A stretch of 64,000 nt of DNA, taken from Pseudomonas guariconensis (GTDB lineage Bacteria > Pseudomonadota > Gammaproteobacteria > Pseudomonadales > Pseudomonadaceae). The stretch lies in assembly GCF_015680235.1 (NCBI RefSeq), contig NZ_JADLJL010000001.1:248001-312000 (forward strand). Direction: 5' to 3'. Under the pieces are notes generated by a model that searched no databases, was not told where the DNA came from, and saw only the letters and a program-made list of their open reading frames with translations. Numbering within the stretch: the first letter of the stretch is position 1; each line of letters opens with the position of its first letter. A program made the position numbers and the translations under genes. This document shows positions 28,548-45,566 of this stretch, in pieces.

Positions 28548-29942
28548 TCAACCGTCCTGCTGCGCCCCTTCGAACCACGCCAGCTTGTCGCGCAACTGCA
28601 CCACTTCCCCGACGATGATCAGGGTCGGCGCATGCACTTCATGCCGTGCCACCAGCTCGGGTAGATCAGCCAGGGTTCCGGTGAACACCCGCTGATGACG
28701 GGTAGTCCCTTGCTGCACCAGCGCCGCCGGCGTACTGGCCGCGCGGCCATGGCGGATCAGCTCGGCACAGATGGTCGGCAACCCCACCAACCCCATGTAG
28801 AACACCAGGGTCTGGGCCGGCGCCACCAGGTCCTGCCAGGGCAGGTTGCTGGTGCCGTCCTTGAGGTGGCCGGTGATGAAACGCACCGACTGGGCATAGT
28901 CCCGATGGGTCAATGGAATGCCGCCATAGGCAGAGCAACCACTGGCCGCGGTGATACCCGGCACCACCTGGAACGGGATGCCCTCTTCAGCCAACTCCTC
29001 GATCTCCTCGCCACCGCGGCCGAAGATGAACGGGTCACCGCCCTTTAGCCGCAGCACGCGCTTGCCCTGGCGCGCCAGGTCCACCAGCAGGCGGTTGATC
29101 TGCTCCTGGGGCACCGCATGGTCGGCGCGGCGCTTGCCCACGTAGATCCGCTCGGCGTCGCGCCGGCACATCTCGATGATGGCAGGCGCCACCAGGCGGT
29201 CGTACAGCACCACGTCGGCCTGCTGCATCAGCCGCAGGGCACGGAAGGTCAGCAGGTCCGGATCGCCCGGACCGGCACCGACCAGGTACACCTCGCCCCC
29301 TTGCTGCACCGCTGCACCATCGACCTTGGCCTGCAACAGGCGCTCGGCCTCGCTGGCCTGCCCGGCCAGCTGGCGTTCGGCGATCGGCCCCTGGAATACA
29401 TCCTCCCAGAAGCCGCGACGCTGGTTGACGTCCGGATACAGCGCCTTGACCTTGTCGCGAAACCGCGCCGCCAGCCCGGCCAGCTCGCCATAGGCGGCTG
29501 GAATCCAGGCCTCCAGCCGCGCACGAATCAAGCGCGCCAGCACCGGTGCGTCGCCGCCGCTGGACACCGCCACCACCAGGGGCGAGCGGTCGACGATGGC
29601 CGGGAAGATCACCGTGCACAGGGCGGGCGCATCCACCACGTTCACCGGCAGGCTACGCGCCTGGGCATCGGCCGAGACCTGGGCATTGAGCCCGGAGTCG
29701 TCGGTGGCTGCGATCACCAGACGGCAACCGTCCAGGTCACCGGCCTGGTAACCACGCACCAGGACGTCACCGCCGCCCTCGCGGGCCAGCGCGGCCAGCT
29801 GGCCGTCGACATCCGGCGCGACCACCCGCAGCGCGGCGCCGGCATCGGCTAGCAGACGCGCCTTGCGCAAGGCGATCTCGCCACCGCCGACGACCAGTAC
29901 CCGGCCGCCCTGCAGCTTGTGGAACAGCGGCAGGTAGTCCAT
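28548..29942 (-). CDS. cysG: Siroheme synthase CysG (trifunctional)
   Basis: A 464-residue fusion. The N-terminal CysGB part has the NAD-binding [20 protein letters not shown] and [20 protein letters not shown], acting as precorrin-2 dehydrogenase and ferrochelatase. The C-terminal CysGA part (from about residue 215) is the uroporphyrinogen-III methylase: [36 protein letters not shown] and [10 protein letters not shown]. It makes siroheme for nitrite and sulfite reductases. Its ATG directly abuts the serS stop. Confidence 0.96.
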   Translation of the reverse strand: MDYLPLFHKLQGGRVLVVGGGEIALRKARLLADAGAALRVVAPDVDGQLAALAREGGGDVLVRGYQAGDLDGCRLVIAATDDSGLNAQVSADAQARSLPVNVVDAPALCTVIFPAIVDRSPLVVAVSSGGDAPVLARLIRARLEAWIPAAYGELAGLAARFRDKVKALYPDVNQRRGFWEDVFQGPIAERQLAGQASEAERLLQAKVDGAAVQQGGEVYLVGAGPGDPDLLTFRALRLMQQADVVLYDRLVAPAIIEMCRRDAERIYVGKRRADHAVPQEQINRLLVDLARQGKRVLRLKGGDPFIFGRGGEEIEELAEEGIPFQVVPGITAASGCSAYGGIPLTHRDYAQSVRFITGHLKDGTSNLPWQDLVAPAQTLVFYMGLVGLPTICAELIRHGRAASTPAALVQQGTTRHQRVFTGTLADLPELVARHEVHAPTLIIVGEVVQLRDKLAWFEGAQQDG

Positions 29943-31247
<1,305 letters not shown>

Positions 31248-31622
31248 TCAGAATTTGGTCAAGGACAGGCCGGCCCAAGTGGCCAACAGCCCGCCCACTA
31301 CGCTGATCGCGCTATAACCCAGGGCCAGCGGTACTTGCCCGCTTTCCATCAGGCGCACGGTATCCAGCGAAAAAGAGGAAAACGTCGTCAGGCCACCCAG
31401 AAAGCCGACGATCAGGCCCGCGCGCAACTCGACCGGTGCCAGCGGCTTGTGCAGGAACACGCCGTAGAGCAGGCCGATCAGCAGGCAGCCGACCAAGTTG
31501 ACCGCCAGCGTACCGAGATAGAAGTGGCGTGGCCAGTGGGCAGAGACCCAATTGGCCGTGGCGAAGCGCAGCAAGGTGCCGGCTATACCGCCGGCACTGA
31601 CCGCGGCGACCAGGGCAATCAT
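31248..31622 (-). CDS. crcB: Fluoride ion exporter CrcB/Fluc
   Basis: A 124-residue membrane protein with four spans. The signature [15 protein letters not shown] starts it, [19 protein letters not shown] follows with the conserved Asn, and [19 protein letters not shown] has the phenylalanine-box and the TTFSSF motif of Fluc channels. It works as an antiparallel dimer to expel fluoride. The ATG overlaps the rarA stop (ATGA). Confidence 0.95.
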   Translation of the reverse strand: MIALVAAVSAGGIAGTLLRFATANWVSAHWPRHFYLGTLAVNLVGCLLIGLLYGVFLHKPLAPVELRAGLIVGFLGGLTTFSSFSLDTVRLMESGQVPLALGYSAISVVGGLLATWAGLSLTKF

Positions 31623-32944
31623 GGTTTTCTCCGCTGGCGGGGGCTGCTGCGGTCGAGGTCGGCCAGGTGGCGCAGTTTCTCGCCGATCTTCAACTCCAAG
31701 CCTCGCGGCACTGGCTGGTAGTACTGGCGCGGCTCGAGCTGCTCGGGGAAGTAGTCCTCGCCTGCGGCGTAGGCGTCCGGCTCGTCGTGGGCATAGCGGT
31801 ATTCTTCGCCATAGCCCAGTTGTTTCATCAGTTTGGTCGGCGCATTGCGCAGGTGCAGCGGCACCTCCAGCGAGCCGTGCTCGGCCGCCTCGCGCATGGC
31901 CGCCTTGAAGCCCATGTACACCGCATTGCTCTTCGGCGCGCAGGCGATGTAGGTGATGGCCTGGGCCACCGCCAGTTCGCCTTCTGGGCTGCCCAGGCGT
32001 TCCTGAACGTCCCAGGCCGAAAGACACAGGCTCAGGGCACGAGGGTCGGCATTGCCGATGTCCTCGCTGGCCATGCGCACCACGCGGCGGGCGATGTACA
32101 GCGGGTCGCAGCCACCGTCGAGCATGCGCGCATACCAATACAGGGCCGCATCAGGGTTGGAGCCCCGCACCGACTTGTGCAACGCAGAAATCTGATCGTA
32201 GAAGGCCTCGCCACCCTTGTCGAAGCGTCGGCGGCTGTCGCCCAGCAGGCTTTGCAGCAGCTCGACGCCGATCTCCTCGCCATCGTCGGCCAGGTCCGAG
32301 GCGTTCTCCAGCAGGTTGAGCATGCGCCGGCCATCGCCGTCGGCGGCGGCCATGAGCATCTGGAAGGCTTCGTCGCCCACCCGCAGCTGGCGCGCGCCAA
32401 GGCCACGCTCTTCGGTCAGGGCGCGGTTGACCAGTTTACGCAGGGCCGCTTCATCCAGGCTCTTGAGCACATACACCCGCGCCCGCGAGAGCAAGGCGTT
32501 GTTCAGCTCGAAAGACGGGTTCTCGGTGGTGGCGCCGATGAAGATCAGCGTGCCGTCTTCGACATAGGGCAGGAAGGCATCCTGCTGGGACTTGTTGAAG
32601 CGGTGTACTTCGTCGACGAACAGGATGGTCCGGCGGCCGTACTGGCCGGCCTGCTGCTTGGCCACCTCGACGGCCTGGCGGATCTCCTTGACCCCCGCAA
32701 GCACCGCCGACACCGTTTCGAAGTGTGCGTCGCAGAACTGCGCCAGAAGCCGCGCCAGGGTGGTTTTGCCGACCCCGGGTGGCCCCCAGAAGATCATCGA
32801 ATGCAGCGCACCCTGCTCCAGCGCCTCGCGCAGCGGCTTGCCGCGCGCCAGCAGGTGCTCCTGGCCGACGTACTCGTCCAGGTTGGACGGACGCAGCCGG
32901 GCGGCCAGGGGCTGGGCGACGGGTTCGCTTCGAAACAGGTCCAT
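31619..32944 (-). CDS. rarA: Replication-associated recombination protein RarA (MgsA)
   Basis: A 441-residue AAA+ ATPase. [20 protein letters not shown] starts the module, [18 protein letters not shown] is Walker A and [20 protein letters not shown]alker [20 protein letters not shown] contains sensor 1. The C-terminal tetramerisation region includes [20 protein letters not shown]. It acts at stalled forks and DNA ends. It sits between lolA and crcB in one leftward unit. Confidence 0.95.
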   Translation of the reverse strand: MDLFRSEPVAQPLAARLRPSNLDEYVGQEHLLARGKPLREALEQGALHSMIFWGPPGVGKTTLARLLAQFCDAHFETVSAVLAGVKEIRQAVEVAKQQAGQYGRRTILFVDEVHRFNKSQQDAFLPYVEDGTLIFIGATTENPSFELNNALLSRARVYVLKSLDEAALRKLVNRALTEERGLGARQLRVGDEAFQMLMAAADGDGRRMLNLLENASDLADDGEEIGVELLQSLLGDSRRRFDKGGEAFYDQISALHKSVRGSNPDAALYWYARMLDGGCDPLYIARRVVRMASEDIGNADPRALSLCLSAWDVQERLGSPEGELAVAQAITYIACAPKSNAVYMGFKAAMREAAEHGSLEVPLHLRNAPTKLMKQLGYGEEYRYAHDEPDAYAAGEDYFPEQLEPRQYYQPVPRGLELKIGEKLRHLADLDRSSPRQRRKP

Positions 32945-32955
32945 GATGGCTCTCG

Positions 32956-33579
32956 TTATTCCTGGATGACGTCAGCGCCTTCCGGGATCTTGAACTGGAA
33001 CGTGCTCGCCGGGATCGGCTCGTTGGCCTTGACCCCGTTGAACAGGATATTGGTACGCTGGCCCACGCTGTCGACCAGTTGCATGTCATTGATCAGCCCG
33101 CGGCGGAACGACACGCGCAGCGAGTCGAACAGCGTGTCCTTGGTCTTGGGCTTCAAGGTGAAGTCCATGACTTCGCCCTGCTCCTTGGAGGTGATGTCGA
33201 AGCTCTGGCTGATCTTCGACACATCGCCGGACAGCAGCAGCGCCGGGGTCTGGTTCAGGCGTACGTCGAGCTTCTTGACCGTGGCCTGCTCCAGATCCGG
33301 GTCCCACAGGGTGACTTTCTGACCATCGGACACCACCACCTGCTCCTGGGGCGCATCGGTGTGCCAGTAGAACAGGCCTGGGCGCTTGACCGACATCTGC
33401 CCACTGGTCTCCTGCAAGCTGGTGCCGCTGGCGTCCAGGGTCAGCTGGGAGAAACGGGCGGAAAGGGTCTGGGACTTTTCCAGCAACTGGGTCAGGCGCG
33501 CCACATCCTTCTCGTCGGCATGGGCCGACACCGCGCCCAGGGCCAGGGCAGAAACCAACAGCATGCGAATCGCGCGCAT
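32956..33579 (-). CDS. lolA: Outer-membrane lipoprotein chaperone LolA
   Basis: A 207-residue protein with a signal peptide ([21 protein letters not shown], cut before DE). [20 protein letters not shown] and [20 protein letters not shown] are LolA landmarks. It ferries lipoproteins across the periplasm from LolCDE to LolB. The ATG at 33579 is set by the signal peptide; the frame is open upstream. Confidence 0.95.
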   Translation of the reverse strand: MRAIRMLLVSALALGAVSAHADEKDVARLTQLLEKSQTLSARFSQLTLDASGTSLQETSGQMSVKRPGLFYWHTDAPQEQVVVSDGQKVTLWDPDLEQATVKKLDVRLNQTPALLLSGDVSKISQSFDITSKEQGEVMDFTLKPKTKDTLFDSLRVSFRRGLINDMQLVDSVGQRTNILFNGVKANEPIPASTFQFKIPEGADVIQE

Positions 33580-33641
33580 GGGAATCCTCGTCGAACAGTG
33601 GGTAGGCCGGGCACCGCCATTGGCACCCGGCAAGGTGATCA

Positions 33642-36056
33642 TCAATCGCGCGGGCCACCCGGGGCAATCACTTCCCGCGAGCCGTTGCTGTTCATGGGGG
33701 TGACCACGCCGGCCATCTCCATCGCCTCGATCATTCGCGCGGCACGGTTGTAGCCGATCTTGAGCTTGCGCTGCACCGCGGAAATCGACGCCCGGCGGCT
33801 TTCCAGCACGAACTGCACCGCTTCGTCGTACAGGGCGTCGGCTTCCGGGTCGTCGCCGTCGCCACCACCACCGCCGCCGCCTTCGAAGCCGCTGCCGGCC
33901 TCCTCGACGCCGTTGAGGATGTCGTCGTTGTAGTCCGGCGCACCGCGCATCTTCCATGCCTCGACCACGCGATGGACCTCGTCGTCGGAGACGAATGCGC
34001 CATGCACGCGGATCGGCAGGCTGGTGCCCGGCGGCATGTAGAGCATGTCCCCGTGGCCAAGCAACTGTTCGGCACCGCCCTGATCGATGATGGTCCGCGA
34101 GTCAATCTTGCTCGACACCTGGAACGCCATACGCGTCGGGATGTTGGCCTTGATCAGGCCGGTGATCACGTCCACCGAGGGGCGCTGGGTGGCGAGGATC
34201 AGGTGGATACCGGCGGCGCGGGCCTTCTGGGCGATACGGGCGATCAGCTCTTCCACCTTCTTGCCGACGATCATCATCATGTCGGCGAATTCGTCGACGA
34301 TCACCACGATGGTCGGCAGCGTCTTCAGTGCCGGCGGCTCGTCGTCCATGCTCTCGCGGCGATACAGCGGGTCGTGGATGATCTCACCGGCCTCCTGGGC
34401 GTCCTTGATCTTGCGGTTGAAGCCGGCCAGGTTACGTACACCCATGGCCGCCATCAGCTTGTAGCGCCGCTCCATCTCGGCCACGCTCCAGCGCAGGGCG
34501 TTGGCAGCGTCCTTCATGTCGGTGACCACCGGGCACAGCAGGTGCGGGATGCCCTCGTAGATCGACAGTTCGAGCATCTTCGGGTCGATCATGATCAGCC
34601 GCGCGTCTTCCGGGCTGGACTTGAACAGGATCGACAGGATCATCGCGTTCACGCCCACCGACTTACCGGAGCCGGTGGTACCAGCCACCAGCAAGTGCGG
34701 CATCTTGGCCAGATCGGTGATCACCGGCTTGCCGCCGATGTCGTGGCCCAGGGCCAGGGTGACCGGCGACTTCTGCTCGTCGTACTGCGGCGTAGAGAGC
34801 ACCTCGGAGAAGCGCACCATCTGCCGGTTCTCGTTGGGGATCTCGATACCCACGGTGGTCTTGCCGGGGATGACCTCGACCACGCGCACGCTGGTCACGG
34901 CCAGCGAACGCGCCAGGTCCTTGGCCAGGTTGGCGATACGGCTGACCTTGACGCCGGCAGCCGGCTGGATCTCGTAGCGGGTGATCACCGGGCCCGGGTG
35001 GATCGAGTCCACCGATACTTCGACGCCGAATTCCTTGAGTTTGATTTCCAGCAGGTGGCCGACACCGGCCAGGGACTCTGGCGAGTATTCGATCTTCTTC
35101 TGCTCGGCCGGGTCGAGGATGGAGATCGATGGCAGGGTGCCCTCGACGGCGCTGTCGACGAACAACGGCGCCTGTTTTTCCTTCATCACCCGCTTGCTCG
35201 GCTCCGGCGCCTTGACCGGGGCCGGCATGATCACCGGGGCCGGCTGCTGTTCGCGCTGGGCCACATGCTTGGTCAGGGCCTCGTCGCGTTCGATGATGCG
35301 CTCGCGGGCCTTGGCCTGTTCGCGTTTGTCCGGCACCACCGGCGCCACCACTTCGTCGACCTGCTCGTCCACCTCGCGCAACTGCGCCACCAGGCGCTTG
35401 CGCTCGTTGCGGGCCTCCCACCAGCGGTTGGCCGCGCCCTGCACCAGCTCGAACAGATCGAGGGTGATCTTGCCGGTGATGTCCATCACCTTGAACCACG
35501 ACAGGTCGGTGAACACCGTCAGGCCGAACAGGAACAGGGCGATGAACATCAAGGTGCTGCCCTGCACGTTCAGCAGGTTGCGCGCCAGCTCGCCCAGGCT
35601 CTCGCCCAGGGCGCCGCCCGCGGAGAACGGCATGCTCGCCGGCGGGTGGAAATGGATATGCGCCAGGGCCGCGCCCGACAGCACCAGGAACACCAGGCCG
35701 ATGAGCCGCCAGGAGAACAGCCAGCCGCTCCACTCCCAGGGCTGATGGCGCTCACGGAAGATCTGCCAGGTCTTGATCGCCAGCAGCAACGGGAAGATGT
35801 AGGCGAAGTAGCCCAACACCATGAACAGGATATCGGCGAAATAGGCACCGGCACGGCCGGCGGCGTTCTGCACCTGGTCGACGTTGCTGGTGTGGCTGAA
35901 GCCCGGGTCTGCCGTGTCGTAGGTCAGCAGTGCCATCCACAGGTACAGGCACAGGGCACCGACAGCGATCAACGCGCCTTCCTTGAGGCGGTAATGCAGC
36001 TGCTGGCGCCACAGGGGCACGGGCAAGGGGGTCGGGGTTGCGGTGGATTTCTTCAA
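33642..36056 (-). CDS. ftsK: DNA translocase FtsK
   Basis: An 804-residue protein. Four N-terminal membrane spans lie in about residues 25-190 (from [19 protein letters not shown]), followed by a short linker. The RecA-like motor has [20 protein letters not shown] (Walker A) and [14 protein letters not shown] (Walker B). The C-terminal gamma domain ([20 protein letters not shown]) binds KOPS sequences and activates XerCD at dif. The start codon is TTG (36056), which opens [20 protein letters not shown]; an AGGAATAG site lies upstream and no better start exists. Confidence 0.96.
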   Translation of the reverse strand: MKKSTATPTPLPVPLWRQQLHYRLKEGALIAVGALCLYLWMALLTYDTADPGFSHTSNVDQVQNAAGRAGAYFADILFMVLGYFAYIFPLLLAIKTWQIFRERHQPWEWSGWLFSWRLIGLVFLVLSGAALAHIHFHPPASMPFSAGGALGESLGELARNLLNVQGSTLMFIALFLFGLTVFTDLSWFKVMDITGKITLDLFELVQGAANRWWEARNERKRLVAQLREVDEQVDEVVAPVVPDKREQAKARERIIERDEALTKHVAQREQQPAPVIMPAPVKAPEPSKRVMKEKQAPLFVDSAVEGTLPSISILDPAEQKKIEYSPESLAGVGHLLEIKLKEFGVEVSVDSIHPGPVITRYEIQPAAGVKVSRIANLAKDLARSLAVTSVRVVEVIPGKTTVGIEIPNENRQMVRFSEVLSTPQYDEQKSPVTLALGHDIGGKPVITDLAKMPHLLVAGTTGSGKSVGVNAMILSILFKSSPEDARLIMIDPKMLELSIYEGIPHLLCPVVTDMKDAANALRWSVAEMERRYKLMAAMGVRNLAGFNRKIKDAQEAGEIIHDPLYRRESMDDEPPALKTLPTIVVIVDEFADMMMIVGKKVEELIARIAQKARAAGIHLILATQRPSVDVITGLIKANIPTRMAFQVSSKIDSRTIIDQGGAEQLLGHGDMLYMPPGTSLPIRVHGAFVSDDEVHRVVEAWKMRGAPDYNDDILNGVEEAGSGFEGGGGGGGDGDDPEADALYDEAVQFVLESRRASISAVQRKLKIGYNRAARMIEAMEMAGVVTPMNSNGSREVIAPGGPRD

Positions 36057-36440
36057 AACGCGTCTATTCCTGCGCTTGCTGCGCGTCCAGTAGTGTGTCC
36101 GGTCAATGAACCACTACTTTTAACATTACTGCCCGCCAGTCGCCATGGCAGCGCGCCACGGGCATGAACGGGGCGGATTCCCTATGGGTGCAATTTGAGC
36201 ACGCATTTACTTTCGTGACAAAGGCTTATGCTGTGTTTTTGCACAGGTGTGACAGCAAATACGCCGGATGGTGCCGGTGGCGGCATGCATGTGCATGAAA
36301 TCGCCCCGCACAGCGGTCTGGCCCACCGCCATCGCCGGCAATCCGGCTCCTACGACGCCAGGCCGGCACAAGGCCAGAGATTGACCTCCTCGACCCTGCA
36401 CGCCATGCTGCCCTCTCCCCTCCCCCACCACCGAAAGACC
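36057..36440. other. Gene-free gap between ftsK and aat
   Basis: This 384-base gap between divergent genes must hold both promoters, but I cannot pick clear boxes. No credible gene is present. In P. aeruginosa a thioredoxin reductase gene sits at this position (from memory); nothing of it remains here. Confidence 0.5.
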
Positions 36441-37121
36441 ATGCTCACCTGGCTGACCCGCGATTCCCTGACCTTCCCGCCCCTGGACAAGGCCCTGCAC
36501 GACCCCAACGGCCTGCTCGCCGCGGGCGGCGACCTGACCCCGGAGCGCCTGGTGCAGGCCTATCGCCATGGCTGCTTCCCCTGGTACCAGGACGGCCAGC
36601 CGATCCTCTGGTGGTCACCCGACCCTCGCACCGTGTTGTTCCCCGACGAATTGCATGTATCCCGCTCGCTGGCCAAGTTCATCCGCCAGGGCCATTACCA
36701 GGTCAGTTTCGATACCGACTTCGCTGCGGTCATCGCTGCCTGCGCCGCCCCGCGCGACTACGCCGACGGCACCTGGATCACCGACAGCATGCAAGCGGCC
36801 TATTGCGAGCTGCACCGGCGCGGCATCGCCCACTCGGTGGAGGTGCGCCAGAACGGTGAACTGGTCGGCGGCCTGTATGGCCTGGCCATGGGTCGGCTGT
36901 TCTTCGGCGAATCGATGTTCAGCCGCGCCGACAATGCCTCCAAAGTGGGCTTCGTCGCCTTGGTCGAGCACCTGAAGGCCGCCGGCTTCGTACTGATCGA
37001 CTGCCAGATGCCGACCAACCACCTGCACAGCCTTGGCGCCCGCGCCATCAGCCGGGCCAGCTTCGCCGAGCACCTGGCGCGCCACCTCGACCAGCCCAAC
37101 ACGGCCACCTGGGCTCGCTAG
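36441..37121 (+). CDS. aat: Leucyl/phenylalanyl-tRNA-protein transferase
   Basis: A 226-residue enzyme with the family blocks [58 protein letters not shown] and [19 protein letters not shown]. It adds Leu or Phe to proteins with N-terminal Arg or Lys, making primary N-degrons for ClpS. The following ate, clpS and clpA complete the N-end-rule set here. ATG 36441 fits the family start. Confidence 0.96.
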   Translation: MLTWLTRDSLTFPPLDKALHDPNGLLAAGGDLTPERLVQAYRHGCFPWYQDGQPILWWSPDPRTVLFPDELHVSRSLAKFIRQGHYQVSFDTDFAAVIAACAAPRDYADGTWITDSMQAAYCELHRRGIAHSVEVRQNGELVGGLYGLAMGRLFFGESMFSRADNASKVGFVALVEHLKAAGFVLIDCQMPTNHLHSLGARAISRASFAEHLARHLDQPNTATWAR

Positions 37122-37176
37122 GCGAGTTCTGCCAGCTGGCTTACACTTAAATCAAAGTCTTGCCGAGGGGTCGATC

Positions 37177-37884
37177 ATGACAGAGCTGGCGCGGTTGAAG
37201 TTCTATGCCACTCAGCCCCACGCCTGCAGTTACCTGCCGGACGAGCAGGCGACTACGCTGTTCCTGGACCCCAGCCAACCGATGGACGTGCATGTGTATG
37301 CCGACCTTTCGGAAATGGGTTTCCGCCGCAGTGGCGACCACCTGTACCGCCCCCATTGCCAGCATTGCAATGCTTGCGTGCCTGCCCGCATCCCGGCGGC
37401 GCGCTTCATTCCCAACCGCCAGCAACGGCGCATCCTCAAGCGCAACGCCGACCTGACCGTCACCGCTGCCCGCCCGGCCTTTCGCGAAGAATATTTCGAC
37501 CTCTACCGGCGCTACATCGAGCAACGCCACGCCGATGGCGACATGTACCCGCCGAGCCGTGACCAGTTTTCCACCTTCCTGGTACGCGACCTGCCGTTCT
37601 GCTGGTTCTATGAATTCCGCCTCGAAGGCCGGCTGATGGCCGTGGCCGTGTGCGACCTGCTGCCCAACGGCCTGTCGGCGGTCTACACCTTCTACGAACC
37701 GGAAGAAGAACGCCGCAGCCTGGGGCGCTACGCCATCCTCTGGCAGATCACCGAAGCCCTGCGCCAGGACCTGGAAGCGGTCTACCTGGGTTACTGGATC
37801 AAGAACTGCAAGAAAATGAACTACAAGACCCAGTACCGGCCTATCGAACTGCTGATCAACCAGCGGTGGGTTACCCTCAATTGA
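37177..37884 (+). CDS. ate: Aspartate/glutamate leucyltransferase (Bpt)
   Basis: A 235-residue protein. [16 protein letters not shown] and [21 protein letters not shown], with the Cys cluster, mark the N-terminal ATE domain. [20 protein letters not shown] and [20 protein letters not shown] mark the GNAT-like C-terminal domain. It attaches Leu to proteins with N-terminal Asp or Glu. GAGGGG lies upstream of the ATG. Confidence 0.95.
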   Translation: MTELARLKFYATQPHACSYLPDEQATTLFLDPSQPMDVHVYADLSEMGFRRSGDHLYRPHCQHCNACVPARIPAARFIPNRQQRRILKRNADLTVTAARPAFREEYFDLYRRYIEQRHADGDMYPPSRDQFSTFLVRDLPFCWFYEFRLEGRLMAVAVCDLLPNGLSAVYTFYEPEEERRSLGRYAILWQITEALRQDLEAVYLGYWIKNCKKMNYKTQYRPIELLINQRWVTLN

Positions 37885-37889
37885 AAGCA

Positions 37890-37919
37890 TTGGCTTGAAA
37901 CACAGTTTTCGGGCATAAT
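37890..37919 (+). promoter_or_regulatory. Candidate promoter of infA
   Basis: TTGGCT (37890-37895) and CATAAT (37914-37919) lie 18 bases apart, about 70 bases before the infA ATG. Confidence 0.5.
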
Positions 37920-37987
37920 CCACGCCACTTTTTTTGCCCGGTGCAGTTGTGCGTCGGGCCATCACTGGATACCGAGGGCTTTACTGC

Positions 37988-38206
37988 ATGTCGAAAGAAG
38001 ACAGCTTCGAAATGGAAGGTACTGTCGTCGACACCCTGCCCAACACCATGTTCCGCGTGGAGTTGGAAAACGGGCACGTCGTAACCGCGCACATCTCTGG
38101 GAAGATGCGCAAGAACTACATCCGCATTCTCACTGGCGACAAGGTCCGCGTCGAACTGACGCCGTACGACCTGAGCAAGGGCCGCATCACCTACCGTGCG
38201 CGCTAA
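37988..38206 (+). CDS. infA: Translation initiation factor IF-1
   Basis: A 72-residue OB-fold protein, [20 protein letters not shown] to KGRITYRAR, of exactly the expected length. It blocks the ribosomal A site during initiation. Confidence 0.98.
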
Positions 38207-38220
38207 GCTCCAGCCATGAA

Positions 38221-38247
38221 AAAGCCCGGCCATGTGCCGGGCTTTTT
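38221..38247 (+). terminator. Terminator after infA
   Basis: AAAGCCCGGC-CATGT-GCCGGGCTTT has a ten-base stem followed by TTCATG. It is the end of the aat-ate-infA side. Confidence 0.9.
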
Positions 38248-38278
38248 CATGCCTGTCAGATATAGAGGGCTGCTTTGC

Positions 38279-38346
38279 AGCCATCGCGAGCTGCGCTTGC
38301 TCCTACGGGGTTATGCATCCCGTAGGAGCGAGCAAAGCTCGCGATG
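38279..38346. repeat. Inverted REP-like repeat between infA and clpA
   Basis: Two arms, ATCGCGAGCTGCGCTTGC plus TCCTACGGG, and CCCGTAGGAGCGAGCAAAG plus CTCGCGAT, face each other around GTTATGCAT. They would form a long cruciform or mRNA hairpin between converging genes. Confidence 0.75.
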
Positions 38347-38366
38347 GCCGCAACGCGGCCCTGCTG

Positions 38367-40637
38367 TCACGCAACCTCGGCCGTGGTCTCGAAGTCGAAC
38401 ACCAGCTCGCCATCACGCAGGTCAACGTGCACCACCCCGCCATGCTCGGACAGCTCGCCGAACAGGATCTCCTCGGCCAACGGCCGCTTGATCTTGTCCT
38501 GGATGAGCCGCGCCATGGGCCGTGCACCCATCTGCACGTCGTAGCCGGAGGCGGCCAGCCACCCGCGGGCGTCATCGCTGACTTCCAGCAGCACACGCTT
38601 GTCCTCGAGCTGCGCCTGCAGTTCGATGAGGAACTTGTCGACGATGCTCTTGATGGTTTCGTGACTCAGGCGGCCGAACTGGATGATGGTGTCCAGACGG
38701 TTGCGGAACTCGGGCGTGAAGCTCTTGCGGATCACTTCCATGGCATCGGAAGTGTGGTCCTGCTGGGTGAAGCCGATCGAGGCCCGCGCGGCGGTTTCGG
38801 CGCCGGCGTTGGTGGTCATGATCAGAATCACGTTGCGGAAGTCCGCCTTGCGCCCGTTGTTGTCGGTCAAGGTCCCGTGGTCCATCACCTGCAGCAGCAG
38901 GTTGAAGACTTCCGGGTGGGCCTTCTCGATTTCGTCGAGCAGCAGCACGCAGTGCGGTTGCTTGGTGATCGCCTCGGTCAACAGGCCACCCTGGTCGAAC
39001 CCGACATAGCCTGGCGGTGCACCGATCAGGCGCGACACGGTATGCCGCTCCATGTACTCGGACATGTCGAAGCGCACCAGCTCGACGCCCAGGGCCTTGG
39101 CCAACTGGCGTGCGGCCTCGGTCTTGCCCACGCCGGTGGGGCCGGCGAACAGGAACGAACCGACCGGCTTGTCCGGCGCCTTGAGCCCGGCACGGGAGAG
39201 CTTGATCGCGGTCGCCAGCGAGTCGATGGCGGCATCCTGGCCGAACACGGTGAGCTTGAGATCACGCTCGAGGTTACGCAGCAGCTCCTTGTCGGAACTG
39301 GTGACATGCTTGGGCGGGATCCGCGCGATCTTGGCGACGATGTCCTCGACCTGCGACACGTCGATGCGCTTGACCCTGTTGGCCTCCGGCTGCAGGCGCT
39401 GGTAGGCGCCGGCCTCGTCGATCACGTCGATGGCCTTGTCCGGCATGTGCCGGTCATTGATGTAGCGCGCAGCCAGTTCGGCGGCGGCGCGCAGGGCCTC
39501 GTCGCTGTACTCGATGTTGTGGTGGGTCTCGAAGCGGCCCTTCAGGCCACGCAGGATGCCCACGGTGTCTTCCACCGACGGCTCGGTGACGTCGACCTTC
39601 TGGAAACGCCGCGCCAGGGCCCGATCCTTCTCGAAGATACCGCGAAACTCCTGGAACGTGGTCGAACCGATGCAGCGAATATCCCCGGAGGACAGCAGCG
39701 GCTTGAGCAGGTTGGACGCATCCATCACCCCGCCCGATGCCGCACCGGCACCGATGATGGTGTGGATCTCGTCGATGAACAGGATCGCCTGCGGACGCTT
39801 GCGCAGCTCGCCGAGCAGCGCCTTGAAGCGCTTCTCGAAGTCGCCGCGGTACTTGGTACCGGCCAGCAAGGCGCCGAGGTCGAGGGAGTAGACGACGCTC
39901 TGGGCCAGCAGGTCAGGCACCTGGCCGTCGACGATACGCTTGGCCAGGCCTTCGGCGATGGCGGTCTTGCCCACGCCAGCCTCACCGACCAGCAGCGGGT
40001 TGTTCTTGCGCCGGCGGGCGAGGATCTGGGCGACCCGCTCGACTTCCTGTTCGCGACCCACCAGTGGGTCGATGCGGCCCAGGCGGGCCAGTTCGTTCAG
40101 GTTGCTGGCATAGGCGTCCAGGGGGTTGCTCGAGGACGCGGCTTCGCCACCTTCCTCGTCCTGCATGTCCTGGTCGCTTTCGCTGTGCGAACCGTGGCCC
40201 GGCACCTTGGAGATGCCATGGGCGATGTAGTTGACCACGTCGATGCGCGCCACGCTCTGCTGCTTGAGCAGGAACACGGCCTGGCTTTCCTGTTCACTGA
40301 AGATCGCCACCAGCACGTTGGCGCCGGTGACTTCGCGCTTGCCGGAGCTCTGCACATGGAACACGGCACGCTGCAGGACGCGCTGGAAGCCCAGGGTCGG
40401 CTGGGTTTCGCGGTCCTCGTCATGAACGGGAATCAGCGGTGTGGTGGAATCGATGAACTCTTGCAGGTCGTGCTTGAGCTTGTCGAGATTGGCACCACAG
40501 GCGCGAAGAACGGTCGCGGCGGCCTCGTTGTCAAGGAGTGCAAGCAGCAGGTGTTCGACGGTCATGAACTCATGACGCTTCGAACGAGCCTCCTTGAAGG
40601 CCAGATTGAGGGTGACTTCGAGCTCGCGGTTTAACAT
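38367..40637 (-). CDS. clpA: ATP-dependent Clp protease ATPase subunit ClpA
   Basis: A 756-residue Hsp100 unfoldase. An N-domain ([20 protein letters not shown]) binds ClpS. The first AAA+ module has [17 protein letters not shown] and [18 protein letters not shown], and the second [19 protein letters not shown] and [14 protein letters not shown]. The ClpP-docking IGF-like loop is IGFTQQ near residue 610. It feeds ClpP with N-degron substrates. clpS lies just upstream with a 30-base gap. Confidence 0.97.
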   Translation of the reverse strand: MLNRELEVTLNLAFKEARSKRHEFMTVEHLLLALLDNEAAATVLRACGANLDKLKHDLQEFIDSTTPLIPVHDEDRETQPTLGFQRVLQRAVFHVQSSGKREVTGANVLVAIFSEQESQAVFLLKQQSVARIDVVNYIAHGISKVPGHGSHSESDQDMQDEEGGEAASSSNPLDAYASNLNELARLGRIDPLVGREQEVERVAQILARRRKNNPLLVGEAGVGKTAIAEGLAKRIVDGQVPDLLAQSVVYSLDLGALLAGTKYRGDFEKRFKALLGELRKRPQAILFIDEIHTIIGAGAASGGVMDASNLLKPLLSSGDIRCIGSTTFQEFRGIFEKDRALARRFQKVDVTEPSVEDTVGILRGLKGRFETHHNIEYSDEALRAAAELAARYINDRHMPDKAIDVIDEAGAYQRLQPEANRVKRIDVSQVEDIVAKIARIPPKHVTSSDKELLRNLERDLKLTVFGQDAAIDSLATAIKLSRAGLKAPDKPVGSFLFAGPTGVGKTEAARQLAKALGVELVRFDMSEYMERHTVSRLIGAPPGYVGFDQGGLLTEAITKQPHCVLLLDEIEKAHPEVFNLLLQVMDHGTLTDNNGRKADFRNVILIMTTNAGAETAARASIGFTQQDHTSDAMEVIRKSFTPEFRNRLDTIIQFGRLSHETIKSIVDKFLIELQAQLEDKRVLLEVSDDARGWLAASGYDVQMGARPMARLIQDKIKRPLAEEILFGELSEHGGVVHVDLRDGELVFDFETTAEVA

Positions 40638-40667
40638 AGCTTCACCTCATACCCAAGTGGTCGGCGA

Positions 40668-41030
40668 TTAACCGTCCTTCTCGATTTCACAGAGTAGCGG
40701 ATGCTGGCTTTCCCTGGCGTATTGGTTGACCTGCATGGCCTTTGTCTCGGCGATGTCACGGGTAAACAATCCGCACACTGCCCGCCCTTCGGTATGGACG
40801 GTCAGCATGATCTTGGTCGCCAGCTCGCGGTTCAGATTGAAGAACGTCTCGAGCACTTCGACGACGAAATCCATTGGCGTGTAGTCATCGTTGAACAAAA
40901 CCACCTTGTACATCGGTGGCGCCTGCAGGATCGGCTTGGCTTCCTGTACCGCCAGACCGGAGCCGTCGTCCTCGTTCGATTGCGGGCGATCCTGATTGAA
41001 TGTTAGTCGAATCTGGCTGAGTGGTTGCAT
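40668..41030 (-). CDS. clpS: ClpA adaptor protein ClpS
   Basis: A 120-residue adaptor. The flexible N-terminus precedes [20 protein letters not shown], where the NDD residues hold the N-degron amino group. [20 protein letters not shown] completes the fold. It delivers Leu-, Phe-, Tyr- and Trp-ended proteins to ClpA. Confidence 0.97.
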   Translation of the reverse strand: MQPLSQIRLTFNQDRPQSNEDDGSGLAVQEAKPILQAPPMYKVVLFNDDYTPMDFVVEVLETFFNLNRELATKIMLTVHTEGRAVCGLFTRDIAETKAMQVNQYARESQHPLLCEIEKDG

Positions 41031-41259
41031 GGAAAGAATTTCATCATATCGACAGGTTAAGGTAGTGGGTTGACCGCGCAGGCCGCTTCCGGCGCGGGCG
41101 CCGTCTGACCTTGACTATCGGCAAAACGGTGTTACAACCAATAAGAACCCACCGTGGTCGATAAAGATCCGCGCAGTCAACCAGATTTTTTCGCATGGTT
41201 CGTATGCGGATGACCGGATGATACTCCAGTGATGGAGTCCTTTGCAGAGGGACATGAGG

Positions 41260-41517
41260 ATGGCGAGCGGTAAAGTCAAGTGGTTCAACAATGCCAAGGG
41301 CTATGGTTTCGTCAACGAGGAGGGTAAAAGCGAAGACCTGTTCGCCCACTATTCGCATATCCAGATGGACGGCTACAAGACGCTCAAAGCTGGCCAGTCC
41401 GTGACCTTCGACATCGTCCAGGGTCCCAAAGGGCTGCACGCCGTGAACATCGCCAACACTGGCGCCACCCAGGCCAAGGTCGAGGCCCAGCCGGCAGGCG
41501 ACACCGTACAGGCCTGA
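41260..41517 (+). CDS. cspD: Cold-shock-domain protein CspD
   Basis: An 85-residue protein with KVKWFNNAKGYGFVNEEG (RNP1-like KGYGFV) and DLFAHYSHIQMDGYKTL (RNP2-like LFAHY). The divergent placement beside clpS is conserved and supports CspD, a stationary-phase inhibitor of replication, over other Csp proteins. Of two ATGs, 41260 has the better spacing from AGAGGG; 41254 would add two residues. Confidence 0.92.
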   Translation: MASGKVKWFNNAKGYGFVNEEGKSEDLFAHYSHIQMDGYKTLKAGQSVTFDIVQGPKGLHAVNIANTGATQAKVEAQPAGDTVQA

Positions 41518-41548
41518 CCCGCCCCACCTTCTGCAGGCACATCGGCAG

Positions 41549-41580
41549 CCGGCCAGCCCCGCAAGGGCTGGCCGGTTTTC
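41549..41580 (+). terminator. Terminator after cspD
   Basis: CCGGCCAGCCC-CGCAA-GGGCTGGCCGG, a perfect eleven-base stem, then TTTTCATT. It also stands at the end of the converging icd gene. Confidence 0.9.
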
Positions 41581-41587
41581 ATTGGCC

Positions 41588-45499
<3,912 letters not shown>

Positions 45500-45516
45500 G
45501 GTTCGCTTGAAGTAAC

Positions 45517-45554
45517 AGCACAAACCCCGGCCACGCACCGGGGTTTGTGCTTTC
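45517..45554 (+). terminator. Terminator after idh
   Basis: AGCACAAACCCCGG and CCGGGGTTTGTGCT form a fourteen-base perfect stem with a seven-base loop, followed by TTC. Confidence 0.85.
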
Positions 45555-45566
45555 TGGGAACAAGGG

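Noticed and set aside
38232..40634. An 800-codon frame antisense to clpA
   Set aside because: A shadow of high-GC codon use; clpA is unmistakable on the other strand. Similar long shadows opposite ftsK, idh and purB were dismissed for the same reason.
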